Shown: piece by piece, positions 16,387 through 24,124 of the stretch
Position numbering within the stretch: position 1 is the stretch's first letter
Layout: each line of letters starts with the position of its first letter
Assembly: GCF_015645095.1 (NCBI RefSeq)
Contig: NZ_JADOTW010000035.1
Coordinates: 1-34,285, forward strand
Length of the DNA stretch: 34,285 nt
Reading direction: 5' to 3'
Source: Halomonas sp. 328
GTDB taxonomy: Bacteria > Pseudomonadota > Gammaproteobacteria > Pseudomonadales > Halomonadaceae
Notes under the pieces: model-generated
Database searches by the model: none
Told to the model about the DNA's origin: nothing
What the model saw: the letters and a program-made list of their open reading frames with translations, nothing else
Translations under genes and position numbers: made by a program

Positions 16387-16620
16387 GCGTTTGGGTCGCT
16401 ATTGCTGTGGCGAGTCAGGCTTTGCCGCTTTCGATAGTCCCATGCCTCCGGAGCCGGCTTTTTTATTGTGGCGTTGCCACTGTCGTGGTGTAGCCGGGCT
16501 TGCCGCTTTCGATAGCCCCATGCCTCCGGAGCCGGCCTTTTTGCGTTTGGGTCGCTATTGCTGTGGCGAGTCAGGCTTTGCCGCTTTCGATAGTCACATG
16601 CCTCCGGAGCCGGCCTTTTC
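16364..16620 (+). repeat. Tandem array of 78-bp repeats derived from a terminator
   Basis: Copies start at 16364, 16442, 16520 and 16598 (the last one partial), each exactly 78 bases apart and beginning ATGCCTCCGGAGCCGGC followed by a T-run. Copies 1 and 3 differ at one base, while copy 2 has a different middle section. The first copy supplies the right arm and T-tail of the operon terminator. Later copies keep the right arm and T-run but not the left arm. The period is a multiple of three, so a frame stays open with a 26-residue peptide repeat, but codon usage is unlike the genes around it and no ribosome-binding site is seen. I treat it as non-coding. With its flanks it fills the 407-base gap between 16297 and the LysR gene. 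Confidence 0.85.
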
Positions 16621-16658
16621 TCTTTTCATATCGGTGCCGCTACCGGTGGCTCCTGGGG

Positions 16659-16676
16659 CCGTATATACCTATTCCT
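16659..16676 (+). promoter_or_regulatory. Possible LysR autoregulatory site
   Basis: The segment CCGTATATACCTATTCC lies 30 to 45 bases before the LysR start and is partly like the sites at 13441-13467 and 17695-17707, sharing the ATATACC core with the first. Similarity is modest. Confidence 0.25.
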
Positions 16677-16704
16677 TGTCACTGTTTCCTTGCCCGGAGG
16701 TGCC

Positions 16705-17592
16705 ATGCGCCGCTTACCCTCGCTGACCGCCCTGCGCACCTTCGAGTGTGCCGCCCGCCATGCCCATTTCGGGCGCGCCGCGGCGGAGCTCTGCGTCACC
16801 GACAGCGCGGTCAGCCACCAGGTCCGCCAGCTCGAGGAGCAGCTCGGCACGCCGCTCTTCATCCGTCGCGGGCGGCGTATCTCGCCCACGCCCCAGGCGC
16901 GGCGCCTGCTGCATAGCCTGCAGCAGGCCTTCGAGACGGTGGGGGAGGCCTGCGAGGCCATCGCCCATCCGGACACCCAGTCGGTGCTGCGCGTCGCCGT
17001 CACCGCCGAGCTGGCCCAGAAGTGGCTGGTCGGCCGGCTGGCCGACTTCTGCGAGCGTTTCCCGCAGGTCACCCTGCACCTCCATGAGTGCGCCTACGAT
17101 GCGCCGGATCCCGATATCGATATCGACCTGGCGATCAGCTACGGCGTCGGTCCCGAGGACGCCAGCGACCACTTCGTGCGGCCGCTGCCGCTGCTGAGCT
17201 TCTTTCCGGTGTGCGCCCCGGCCCTGTTCAACCGCGGCGCCCTGGCCTCGCCCCGGGACCTGGTGCGCCACCGCCTGCTGCACGACGACCAGGACGGCAA
17301 GACCTGGACCGCCTGGTTGACCACCCATGCCGGGGATATCCGCCCCGAGCGCCACCTCTACTTTAGTCACGCCGGCCTGGCCCTGGAGGCCGCGGCCCGG
17401 GACCAGGGCATCGCCCTGGGCGACGACCTCACCGCCACCGAGGACCTGGCTCGGGGGCGGCTGGTGCGGCCCTTCGCCGAGAGCGTGGCGTCGCTGGGTC
17501 AGTACGCCCTGGTCTGCGATCGCCAGCGCCTCGACAAGCCGGCGGTGGGCCAGTTTATCGCCTGGTGTGCCCAGCAGTTAGAGCCCTCCTGA
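16705..17592 (+). CDS. LysR-type transcriptional regulator (GcvA-like)
   Basis: A 295-residue regulator. Residues 4-64 form the winged HTH with the classic pattern LTALRTFECAARHAHFGRAA, VTDSAVSHQVRQLEEQLG and PLFIRRGRR. The rest is a periplasmic-binding-type effector domain. The overall pattern (SLTALRTFE start, VTDSAVSHQV) resembles the GcvA/AmpR-like subgroup. It sits between the carbamoylase/aldehyde dehydrogenase operon and the second agmatine deiminase gene, so it most likely senses agmatine or a breakdown product and controls these operons. The ATG at 16705 is preferred because GGAGG lies just before it. The TTG five codons earlier would place that ribosome-binding site inside the gene. 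Confidence 0.9.
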   Translation: MRRLPSLTALRTFECAARHAHFGRAAAELCVTDSAVSHQVRQLEEQLGTPLFIRRGRRISPTPQARRLLHSLQQAFETVGEACEAIAHPDTQSVLRVAVTAELAQKWLVGRLADFCERFPQVTLHLHECAYDAPDPDIDIDLAISYGVGPEDASDHFVRPLPLLSFFPVCAPALFNRGALASPRDLVRHRLLHDDQDGKTWTAWLTTHAGDIRPERHLYFSHAGLALEAAARDQGIALGDDLTATEDLARGRLVRPFAESVASLGQYALVCDRQRLDKPAVGQFIAWCAQQLEPS

Positions 17593-17599
17593 ACGGGCT

Positions 17600-17638
17600 G
17601 CCTGAGTCGAATGCCTGAGTCGAATTCCTGAATTGAAT
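17600..17638 (+). repeat. Three tandem 13-bp repeats
   Basis: GCCTGAGTCGAAT occurs twice in tandem (17600-17612 and 17613-17625), followed by the related TCCTGAATTGAAT (17626-17638). The array starts 8 bases after the LysR stop. It could be a binding-site array or slippage product; no function can be assigned. Confidence 0.6.
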
Positions 17639-17694
17639 TCAAGAGTGGCGAAATAATCGTCGTTGGTGGCCGGCGCACCGCCCGCCCTAGGATC

Positions 17695-17727
17695 GGAATA
17701 CCCCAATAACACGCGACGAGGTATTCC
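17695..17727 (+). promoter_or_regulatory. Inverted repeat spanning regulator motif and ribosome-binding site of the second aguA
   Basis: GGAATACC (17695-17702) and GGTATTCC (17720-17727) are perfect inverted copies 17 bases apart. The left arm overlaps ATACCCCAAT (17698-17707), the ten-base motif also present at 13441-13467. The right arm overlaps the GAGG ribosome-binding site (17718-17721) and abuts the ATG. It can be read as a paired operator or as an RNA stem that hides the ribosome-binding site. Confidence 0.45.
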
Positions 17728-18840
17728 ATGGCACGGCTGTTGACTTCCACCCCCCGGCAGGATGGCTTCCGGCTGCCCGGCGAGTTCGAACCCAAGCGCG
17801 GCTGCTGGATGGGCTGGCCGGAGCGTCCCGATGTGTGGCGTAACGGCGGCAAGCCGGCCCAGCGGGTCTGGGTCGAGATCGCTACCGCCATCGCCGAGAG
17901 CGAGCCGGTCACGGTGTGCGCCTCCGCCGCCCAGTACGCCAATGCGCGGCGCCTGTTGCCGCCCTCGGTGCGGGTGGTGGAGATGACCACCGACGATGCC
18001 TGGTTCCGCGACAGCGGGCCGGCCTTCGTGGTCAACGACGCCAGCGGCGAGGTGCGCGGCGTGGACCTGGAGTTCAATGCCTACGGCGGCCTGGACGGCG
18101 GGCTCTACTTCCCCTGGGCCAATGACGATCGCATCGCCCAGAAGGTCCTCGAGATCGAGGGCCTGGATCGCTACCGGGCGCCGCTGATCGCCGAGCTGGG
18201 CGGCATCCAGAGCGACGGCCAGGGCACCCTGCTGACTACCGAGCAGTGCCTGCTCAACCGCAACCGCAATGGCCACCTGGGCAAGGAGGAGGTGAGCCGG
18301 CGCCTCTCGGACTACCTGGGCGCGGATCACGTTATCTGGCTGCCCCGGGGCTGCAAGTTCGACGAGACCGACGGCCATATCGATGACCTGGCCTGCTTCG
18401 TGCGTCCCGGCGAGGTGGTCCTGCAGTGGACCGACGATCGCGACGACCCCCAATGGGAGATCTACCAGGAGGCCTATGAGGTGCTGCGCACCAGCCGCGA
18501 TGCTCGCGGTCGCGCGCTCACCGTGCACAAGCTGCCCCAGCCCCGCGCCCTGGAGTGGAGCGCCGAGGAGGCCGAGGGCCTGGACCATATCGAAGGCACC
18601 CACCCGCGCCAGGCCGGCACCCGCATCTGCGCCTCCTACATCAACTACTACGCCGGCAATACGGCGATCGTGGTGCCGCAGTTCGGGGATCCCAACGACC
18701 GGGTCGCTCTGGCCACCCTGGCCGAGCTCTTCCCCCGGCATCGCGTCGTCGGCATCGAGAACTCCCGGGAGATCCTCCTGGGCGGCGGCAATATCGCCTG
18801 CATCACCATGCCCCAGTACGCCGCGCCAAGGCGCGATTAA
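17728..18840 (+). CDS. aguA: Agmatine deiminase family protein, diverged paralogue
   Basis: A 370-residue guanidino-modifying enzyme, the second agmatine-deiminase-like protein of the locus. Catalytic residues are intact: D95 in WFRDSGP, E156, H217 and D219 in DETDGHIDD, and C358 in GGGNIACIT. Several pocket positions differ from the first copy: EGGAIHVDGE becomes ELGGIQSDGQ (H to Q, V to S), NIHCIT becomes NIACIT and RDMGP becomes RDSGP. It is therefore likely an active deiminase, perhaps with altered specificity, for example for 4-guanidinobutyrate or another guanidino compound; that is inference. GAGG six bases before the ATG fixes the start. The MFS transporter gene follows after 90 bases, probably in the same unit. 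Confidence 0.82.
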   Translation: MARLLTSTPRQDGFRLPGEFEPKRGCWMGWPERPDVWRNGGKPAQRVWVEIATAIAESEPVTVCASAAQYANARRLLPPSVRVVEMTTDDAWFRDSGPAFVVNDASGEVRGVDLEFNAYGGLDGGLYFPWANDDRIAQKVLEIEGLDRYRAPLIAELGGIQSDGQGTLLTTEQCLLNRNRNGHLGKEEVSRRLSDYLGADHVIWLPRGCKFDETDGHIDDLACFVRPGEVVLQWTDDRDDPQWEIYQEAYEVLRTSRDARGRALTVHKLPQPRALEWSAEEAEGLDHIEGTHPRQAGTRICASYINYYAGNTAIVVPQFGDPNDRVALATLAELFPRHRVVGIENSREILLGGGNIACITMPQYAAPRRD

Positions 18841-18930
18841 ACCTAGCCATCGCCTGGCGGCGGGCTCCACCCGGGCTCGCCCCAGGCACCCGCGACTCGA
18901 TAACAACCAATAACAGAGCGAGAATTCCCC

Positions 18931-20148
18931 ATGAAACCTCAGACATCTGTCCTGGGCGAGGCCCGGGGTCCCCTTCGCCTCGACGTCGATGCGCCCCTGG
19001 CCATCGCCGCCGCCGTGGCCATCACCTTCGTCGGCAACGCCGTGGTCATGGGCATGCCGTTGATGGTCGGCGCCCTGGCCGACTTCCTGCACTTCGATGA
19101 GCAGCAGGTGGGCTGGCTGGCCTCGGCGGACCTGGGCGGCATGTTCCTGGCTTCGCTGTTCACCGCCGCCCTGGTGTCGCGGCTCAACCGCCGCCACCTG
19201 GCGCTGTTCGGCATCCTGATCGCCATCGCCGGCAACTATTTGTCGACCCAGCATCAGGATTACGAGTCGCTGCTGGCGATGCGCGTGCTGGCCGGCTTCG
19301 GCGGCGGCATCTGCTACTCCACCGGCATCGCCTGCCTGGCCATTACCACCCATACCGGGCGCAACTTCAGCATCATGATGTTCGGCCTGGTGGCGATCAA
19401 CGCCATCGAGCTCTACACCATTCCCCACCTGACGGCGGCCTGGGGCATCGACGGCATCTTCCTGGCCTTCTGCCTGGCCTTCGTGCTCTGCCTGGCGGTG
19501 ATCCCCGCCCTCTATCCGCGCACCCCGGCCGGGGTCGTGCCCCAGGCGCCCCGCGAGGAGGCCGGGCCGCGGCTGCCCGTCTCATTGCCGCTGACCTGCC
19601 TGGCGGCGGTGGCCTGCTTCTACCTCACCATCGGCTCCTTCTGGGCCTTTATCGAGCGGGCCGGGGTGGATGCCGGCCTGGGCGACGTCTTTATCGCCAA
19701 CGTCCTGACCCTGGGCAACGTCTTCACCCTGGCGGGCTGCGTGGCGGCGGTCTGGCTGAGCAAGCGTAGCGGCCAGTCACGGGTGCTGATGGCGGCGCTG
19801 CTCGGCATGGGCGGGGTGCTGGCGCTGCTGGCCCTGGAGATCACTGCTGCGACCTTTATCATCGGCACCTTCGGCTTCTGCATCGCCTGGTTGTTCACCG
19901 ATATCTTCCAGCTCGGCACCCTGAGCCATATCGACCGTTCGGGGCGCTTCGCCGCCCTGGTGCCGGCGGCCCAGGGGTTGGCCCAGACCATCGCTCCGGC
20001 CCTGGCCGGCTACCTGCTGAGCCGCCAGCTCGGCTACGCCTCGGTGATGTGGCTGGGGGCGGCGGGCTCCCTGGCGGCCCTGGGGCTCTATGTGCTGGTC
20101 TATGCCCGGCTGCGGCGGCTGGCGCCTGGGCTCGCCGATGCGGCCTGA
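18931..20148 (+). CDS. MFS transporter
   Basis: A 405-residue inner-membrane carrier with about twelve predicted helices in two bundles. The central cytoplasmic loop falls near 205-215 (TPAGVVPQAPREEAGPR). The loop after helix 2-3 has SRLNRRHLALFG, in the position of the MFS A-motif. It resembles drug/metabolite efflux or small-solute carriers, but the substrate is not recognisable. Placement after the second deiminase gene suggests agmatine, another guanidino compound or a polyamine. The ribosome-binding site is weak (GAGCGAG, 13 bases upstream). A palindromic mobile-type element starts immediately after the stop codon. Confidence 0.82.
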   Translation: MKPQTSVLGEARGPLRLDVDAPLAIAAAVAITFVGNAVVMGMPLMVGALADFLHFDEQQVGWLASADLGGMFLASLFTAALVSRLNRRHLALFGILIAIAGNYLSTQHQDYESLLAMRVLAGFGGGICYSTGIACLAITTHTGRNFSIMMFGLVAINAIELYTIPHLTAAWGIDGIFLAFCLAFVLCLAVIPALYPRTPAGVVPQAPREEAGPRLPVSLPLTCLAAVACFYLTIGSFWAFIERAGVDAGLGDVFIANVLTLGNVFTLAGCVAAVWLSKRSGQSRVLMAALLGMGGVLALLALEITAATFIIGTFGFCIAWLFTDIFQLGTLSHIDRSGRFAALVPAAQGLAQTIAPALAGYLLSRQLGYASVMWLGAAGSLAALGLYVLVYARLRRLAPGLADAA

Positions 20149-20289
20149 GAGGGTGTTTACAAACTACTGCGCTAGGCCATGCGGCGTTGAAATCAGCCTC
20201 AAAATGCTCATTTAACACCGAGTAAACTCCGCTTTTTCGGCTGATTTCGCCTTGCCTGGCCGTCGCTCGTGACATTTGTAAAAGCCCTC
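20149..20289. mobile_element. MITE-like palindromic element, 141 bp
   Basis: The ends GAGGGTGTTTACAAA (20149-20163) and TTTGTAAAAGCCCTC (20275-20289) are inverted repeats matching at 13 of 15 positions. Inside, a second inverted pair around TGAAATCAGCC and GGCTGATTTCGCC lets almost the whole element fold on itself. There is no coding capacity and the base composition is less GC-rich than the genes. This architecture is typical of non-autonomous elements moved in trans by an IS transposase. It abuts the stop of the MFS gene exactly. A target duplication is not clear. Confidence 0.6.
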
Positions 20290-20306
20290 TGCGTAGCAGC
20301 CAGAAA

Positions 20307-20337
20307 CGCCCGGGCCCGGCGAGTTGCCGGGCCCGGG
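20307..20337 (-). terminator. Terminator of the dehydrogenase gene
   Basis: A perfect 12-bp GC-only stem (20309-20320 with 20326-20337) around GAGTT lies 19 bases past the stop of the minus-strand gene. It is followed on that strand by GCGTTTC, a short T-rich tail. Confidence 0.65.
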
Positions 20338-20355
20338 TGTCGTGGGGACGGTGCC

Positions 20356-21372
20356 TTAGTTGGCCTGGCAGTACTCCACCAGGGCCTCGGCGAAGGTGTC
20401 GGTGGTGCCGCTGCCGCCTATGTCCGGGGTGACCCGGGCGCGGTCGCGCTCCAGCACGGCGCGGATGGCGGTGCGGATCTTGGTGCCCTTGTCGATCATG
20501 CCCAGGTGGTCGAGCATGTCCGCCGCGGCCAGCAGCAGGGCGCAGGGGTTGGCCAGCTTCTGGCCGGCGATATCCGGGGCCGAGCCGTGCACCGCCTCGA
20601 AGATGGCCGCCTCCTTGCCGATATTGGCCCCCGGGGCCAGGCCCAGGCCGCCCACCAGGCCGGCGCAGAGGTCGGAGAGGATATCGCCGAACAGGTTGGT
20701 GGTCACGACCACATCGAACTGGTGGGGATTCATCACCAGCTGCATGCAGGCGTTGTCGACGATCATCTCCTGGAATTCGATCTCGGGGTAGTCCTGAGCC
20801 ACCTCCCGCGCCACCTCGAGGAAGAGGCCGGAGCTGCTCTTGATGATATTCGCCTTGTGCACCGCAGTGACCTTCTTGCGGCCCTTGCTGCGGGCCAGCT
20901 CGAAGGCGTAGCGCACGATGCGCTCGGAGCCCGAGCGGGTCACCTTGATGGTCGCCAGGGCGGTCTCGCCATCCTCGCTGAGGCTCTGGCCCTCGGCCAG
21001 GTAGGCGCCCTCGGTGTTCTCGCGCACCGTGATCAGGTCGATGTCCTCGTAGCGGGAGCGGGTGCCGGGGAAGCTGATCGCCGGGCGCACATTGGCGTAG
21101 AGATCGAAGTGGCGACGCAGCTGCACGTTGATGGAGGAGAAGCCCTTGCCCACCGGGGTGGTCAGGGGGCCCTTCAGGGCCACGCCATGTTTGGCGATGG
21201 CATCCAGCGACGCCTGGGGAATCAGGGTGCCGTGCTTCTCCAGGGCGCCCAGGCCCGCCTCGATCACCTCGTACTCCAGGCCGCACTCCAAGGCCTCCAG
21301 GACCCTGAGGGTGGCATCCATGATCTCGGGGCCGATGCCATCTCCCTTGATTACCGCAATGGTCTTGCTCAT
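20356..21372 (-). CDS. Isocitrate/isopropylmalate dehydrogenase family protein
   Basis: A 338-residue beta-decarboxylating dehydrogenase acting on a (2R,3S)-malate-type substrate with NAD(P)+. Family marks are [11 protein letters not shown] at the N-terminus, the substrate-binding [10 protein letters not shown] (about 79-88), [10 protein letters not shown], the K of HKANIIK, and the metal and cofactor residues in [12 protein letters not shown] and [13 protein letters not shown]. Length and pattern fit the short monomer class that includes NAD-dependent isocitrate dehydrogenase, homoisocitrate dehydrogenase and LeuB. The Ser/Asn arrangement FSSIN leans toward isocitrate. AAGGAG six bases before the ATG at 21372 rejects the GTG six codons upstream. 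The LuxR-type gene lies upstream on the same strand, 143 bases away. Confidence 0.85.
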   Translation of the reverse strand: MSKTIAVIKGDGIGPEIMDATLRVLEALECGLEYEVIEAGLGALEKHGTLIPQASLDAIAKHGVALKGPLTTPVGKGFSSINVQLRRHFDLYANVRPAISFPGTRSRYEDIDLITVRENTEGAYLAEGQSLSEDGETALATIKVTRSGSERIVRYAFELARSKGRKKVTAVHKANIIKSSSGLFLEVAREVAQDYPEIEFQEMIVDNACMQLVMNPHQFDVVVTTNLFGDILSDLCAGLVGGLGLAPGANIGKEAAIFEAVHGSAPDIAGQKLANPCALLLAAADMLDHLGMIDKGTKIRTAIRAVLERDRARVTPDIGGSGTTDTFAEALVEYCQAN

Positions 21373-21515
21373 CGCTTGCTCCTTGGCCACTGGTGGTGGC
21401 GATTGCTGTGGGCGGGCGTCCTGGAGGCGGCCTCTGGCCGAGGGACGGCGTCTAGGGTACGCCGAGTGTCGTTTTTATGCAGTCATCCTTTTCGGTATTG
21501 TCGACAGTCGTCCCA

Positions 21516-22340
21516 TCAGCCGTTCTGCTGGCGGGAGACCAGGGCCACGTGGTCGAGGAACAGCCGGAACAGTTGCGACTGGCTGGAGACGCCCAGGCGC
21601 TGGTAAAGGTGCTTGCGGTGTACCTTGACGGTGCCGTCGCTGATCTCGAGCTCGCGGGCCGCCGACTTGGTGGAGTGGCCGGCCAGCAGCAGGCGCACGA
21701 TCTCCTGCTCCCGGGCGGTGAGCACCCCGGCGCCGAAGCTGGCGAAGGCCGCCTCCACCGGGGCCTGGGCGTCCAGGTCGGCCTGGAACTGGCCGCCCTG
21801 CCATTTCCAGTACTCCACCAGCAGCACCTCCACCAGGGGGGCGATATGGCGCAGCGCCTGGAGGGTGCGCCGGGTCAGCCTGCCGCCCTCGGCGCGATAG
21901 CCCAGGGAGGCGACGATCACCACTTCCTCCGCGACCCGGGCGAAGAGCCCCACCTCGTCGGCCAGGCCCAGGGCCCGGTAGTAATGGTGGTAGTAGTCGC
22001 TGGATTCGAAGCGGTCCGGGGCCAGCTCCTTGAGGCGGTGGGCGCCCTGATCGAGGCCGCCATCCACGGCGGTGAAGAAGGGATCGAGCAGGTAGGCCTC
22101 GCTGAGGTAGCGATCGATGCCCTGCTGGCGCTTGTGGACCGGATAGTCGTCGTGGATCAGCAGCGGCTTGAGGCGCCCCTGGTAGGTATTGATCAGGATG
22201 GTGTCGAAGCCGCTCAGCTCCTGCAGCTGGATCGACAGGCTCAAGGGAAACTGCGGCGTCGGGGCCTCGCGGATCAATTGCGCCAGGCGGCGGTGCCAGT
22301 CGAGGCTGGCGGGCTGGGCGAGCAGGTCAGTCAGGGACAT
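21516..22340 (-). CDS. LuxR-family transcriptional regulator
   Basis: A 274-residue regulator. The C-terminal part (about 205-260) is a clear LuxR/FixJ-type HTH: LTAREQEIVRLLLAGHSTKS, then ELEISDGTVKVHRKHLYQRLG. The N-terminal 190 residues do not carry a receiver-domain pattern or a recognisable acyl-homoserine-lactone pocket, so the signal is unknown. I see no LuxI-type gene, so it is a solo regulator. Targets may be the downstream dehydrogenase gene (start 143 bases past this stop) or the divergent PAS receptor. The ATG at 22340 has no good ribosome-binding site; a GTG at 22394 in the same frame would add 18 residues without family support. Confidence 0.8.
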   Translation of the reverse strand: MSLTDLLAQPASLDWHRRLAQLIREAPTPQFPLSLSIQLQELSGFDTILINTYQGRLKPLLIHDDYPVHKRQQGIDRYLSEAYLLDPFFTAVDGGLDQGAHRLKELAPDRFESSDYYHHYYRALGLADEVGLFARVAEEVVIVASLGYRAEGGRLTRRTLQALRHIAPLVEVLLVEYWKWQGGQFQADLDAQAPVEAAFASFGAGVLTAREQEIVRLLLAGHSTKSAARELEISDGTVKVHRKHLYQRLGVSSQSQLFRLFLDHVALVSRQQNG

Positions 22341-22444
22341 GGGTCGGGGGCCGAAAGGGATGCTGGCCCCAGCATACCATGGCGGAGATTTCACCAGCGG
22401 TGGGCTTCGACCCTATATAAACGCAGTGAATGTCGTCGATTGCC

Positions 22445-22471
22445 TACATTTCCTTAGCTAGGTGCCGATAG
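22445..22471 (+). promoter_or_regulatory. Candidate sigma-28 (FliA) promoter for the PAS receptor gene
   Basis: TACATTTC (22445-22452), an 11-base spacer and GCCGATAG (22464-22471) resemble the flagellar/chemotaxis consensus TAAAGTTT-N11-GCCGATAA, with seven of eight matches in the -10 half and five of eight in the -35 half. It lies 79 bases before the ATG of a chemoreceptor-like gene, which is where a FliA promoter would be expected. Confidence 0.45.
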
Positions 22472-22549
22472 CCTAGGCAGGGCAATACATTACAAGCAGC
22501 GCGTGCGGTGACCGAGTCGGCACGCGTCAGAATGCAGGGAGCCATTCGC

Positions 22550-24046
22550 ATGCTATTGGATTATAAGAAGCTGATAAAGCCAGGGCGGCGTCGCGCCGCC
22601 GATCCTTCGTCCCCCGGCCCTTCCCCCGACACCCCCGCACCTGGCCTCGCCGAGACGGCCCTGGAAACGGCCCTGGATGCCATGGTGATGATCGATGCCG
22701 ATGACCGCGTCCTGCGCTTCAATGCCGCCGCCGAGGCCCTCTGGGGCCTCTCCCGGGAGCAGGTGGTTGGCCAGCCGGTGGACGGCTTGATCCCTGAACT
22801 CTTCCAGGAGGAGCATCGCGACCATATCCAGGCCAACCGTCAGACCGGCCATGACGTCCAGGTGGGCCGTCACCGGGAGGTGCAACTGGTGCGTGCCGAC
22901 GGCCAGCGGCGCTGGGTCAGCATCGCCCTGTCGCGGTTGCCGCTGGCCGAGGGCCAGGGCTACCTGGCGCAGCTGCGCGATATCACCGAGGCCCGCCAGC
23001 AGGCTCAGGGGCCCCGGCAGGCCCTGGAGCAGTGCCTGGATGCGGTGGTCAGCATCGATGAGGCGAACCGGGTGACCTTCTTCAATGCCGCCGCCGAGCG
23101 CCTCTGGGGCTATTCCCGCGACGAGGTGCTGGGACAGAACGTCAATCGCCTGGTGCCGGCGGCCATCCGTCACCAGCACGATGGCTTCGTCGACCGCCAC
23201 CGACAGAGCGGGGGGGACCGCATCGTCGGCACCAGCCGCGATGTGCAGCTGTTTCGCAGCGACGGCGAGCCGCGCTGGGTCAACCTGGCGCTGTCGCGCT
23301 TCGTGGTGGAAGGGCGCCAGTGCTATACCGCCTTCGTGCGCGATATCACCGATCAGCGCAAGCTGCGTACCCTGATGGAGAGCACCCTGGAGCAGGCCCT
23401 CAATGCGGTGGTCACCATCGACGAGAACAACTGCGTGACCTTCTTCAATGCCGCCGCCGAGCGCCTGTGGGGGTATGAGCGCCAGGAGGTGATCGGCGAG
23501 AACGTCAAGATGCTGGTGCCCCACGCTATCCGCGACCACCACGACGGCTATGTGCAGCGCAACCGGGACACCCGGGAGGATCGCCTGGTGGGCAAGACCC
23601 GCGAGGTGGAGGTGGTGCGCAAGGATGGCAGCTCCACCTGGGCGGCGCTCTCCCTGGCGCGGATTCATCTCGACGACAGCGTCGTCTACACCGCCTTCCT
23701 GCGCGACGTCACCGAGGACGTGGCCCATCGCGAGGCGATGGTGACGCGGATGGCAGAGTTCGCCGAGGCCAGCCAGCAGATTACCCGCTTCGCCGAGTCC
23801 ATCGAAGAGATCGCCATGAACACCAACCTGCTGTCCCTCAACGCCTCCATCGAGGCGGCCCGGGCCGGGGAGGCGGGGCGCGGCTTCTCGGTGGTGGCCC
23901 AGGAGGTGCGTTCGCTCGCCGAGCGGGCCTCCAGTTCCGCCAAGGAGATCGGCGAGGTGGCTCACCATACCCATAGCCTGTTCGGCGAACTGCAGGGGGC
24001 GCTCCAGGCCCTGGAGGAGGCGGCCCGGGGCAAGCAGGGCCATTAA
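22550..24046 (+). CDS. Soluble triple-PAS chemoreceptor-like protein (BdlA-like)
   Basis: A 498-residue cytoplasmic protein with no membrane helix. Three PAS domains (about 35-150, 156-272, 277-393) repeat with an exact 121-residue period, each with FNAAAE.LWG near its start and ending in a RDIT/RDVTE PAC motif. A short MCP signalling domain (about 400-498) contains [20 protein letters not shown], then [17 protein letters not shown]. The methylation arms are mostly missing. This plan resembles the biofilm-dispersal protein BdlA of Pseudomonas (PAS-PAS-MCP) and Aer2-like sensors, so an oxygen, redox or small-ligand signal to chemotaxis proteins is plausible. I prefer the ATG at 22550 because CAGGGAG at 22535-22541 is correctly spaced; the GTG at 22508 and ATG at 22532 lack ribosome-binding sites. 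Confidence 0.85.
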   Translation: MLLDYKKLIKPGRRRAADPSSPGPSPDTPAPGLAETALETALDAMVMIDADDRVLRFNAAAEALWGLSREQVVGQPVDGLIPELFQEEHRDHIQANRQTGHDVQVGRHREVQLVRADGQRRWVSIALSRLPLAEGQGYLAQLRDITEARQQAQGPRQALEQCLDAVVSIDEANRVTFFNAAAERLWGYSRDEVLGQNVNRLVPAAIRHQHDGFVDRHRQSGGDRIVGTSRDVQLFRSDGEPRWVNLALSRFVVEGRQCYTAFVRDITDQRKLRTLMESTLEQALNAVVTIDENNCVTFFNAAAERLWGYERQEVIGENVKMLVPHAIRDHHDGYVQRNRDTREDRLVGKTREVEVVRKDGSSTWAALSLARIHLDDSVVYTAFLRDVTEDVAHREAMVTRMAEFAEASQQITRFAESIEEIAMNTNLLSLNASIEAARAGEAGRGFSVVAQEVRSLAERASSSAKEIGEVAHHTHSLFGELQGALQALEEAARGKQGH

Positions 24047-24124
24047 ACGGCTCCCGGGCGGGATTGCGACTAGGCTTGTCGGCATCGGGTGGCTCGACGG
24101 CCGCCCGCCGACACAGGGATGACC

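Noticed and set aside
16364-16620. CRISPR-like appearance of the 78-bp repeats
   Set aside because: The units are contiguous without unique spacers, are far longer than CRISPR repeats, and no cas gene is nearby.
16328-16726. Open frame encoding a 26-residue peptide repeat in the 78-bp array
   Set aside because: It has no ribosome-binding site, has codon usage unlike the neighbouring genes, overlaps the LysR start and is explained by a repeat period that happens to be a multiple of three.
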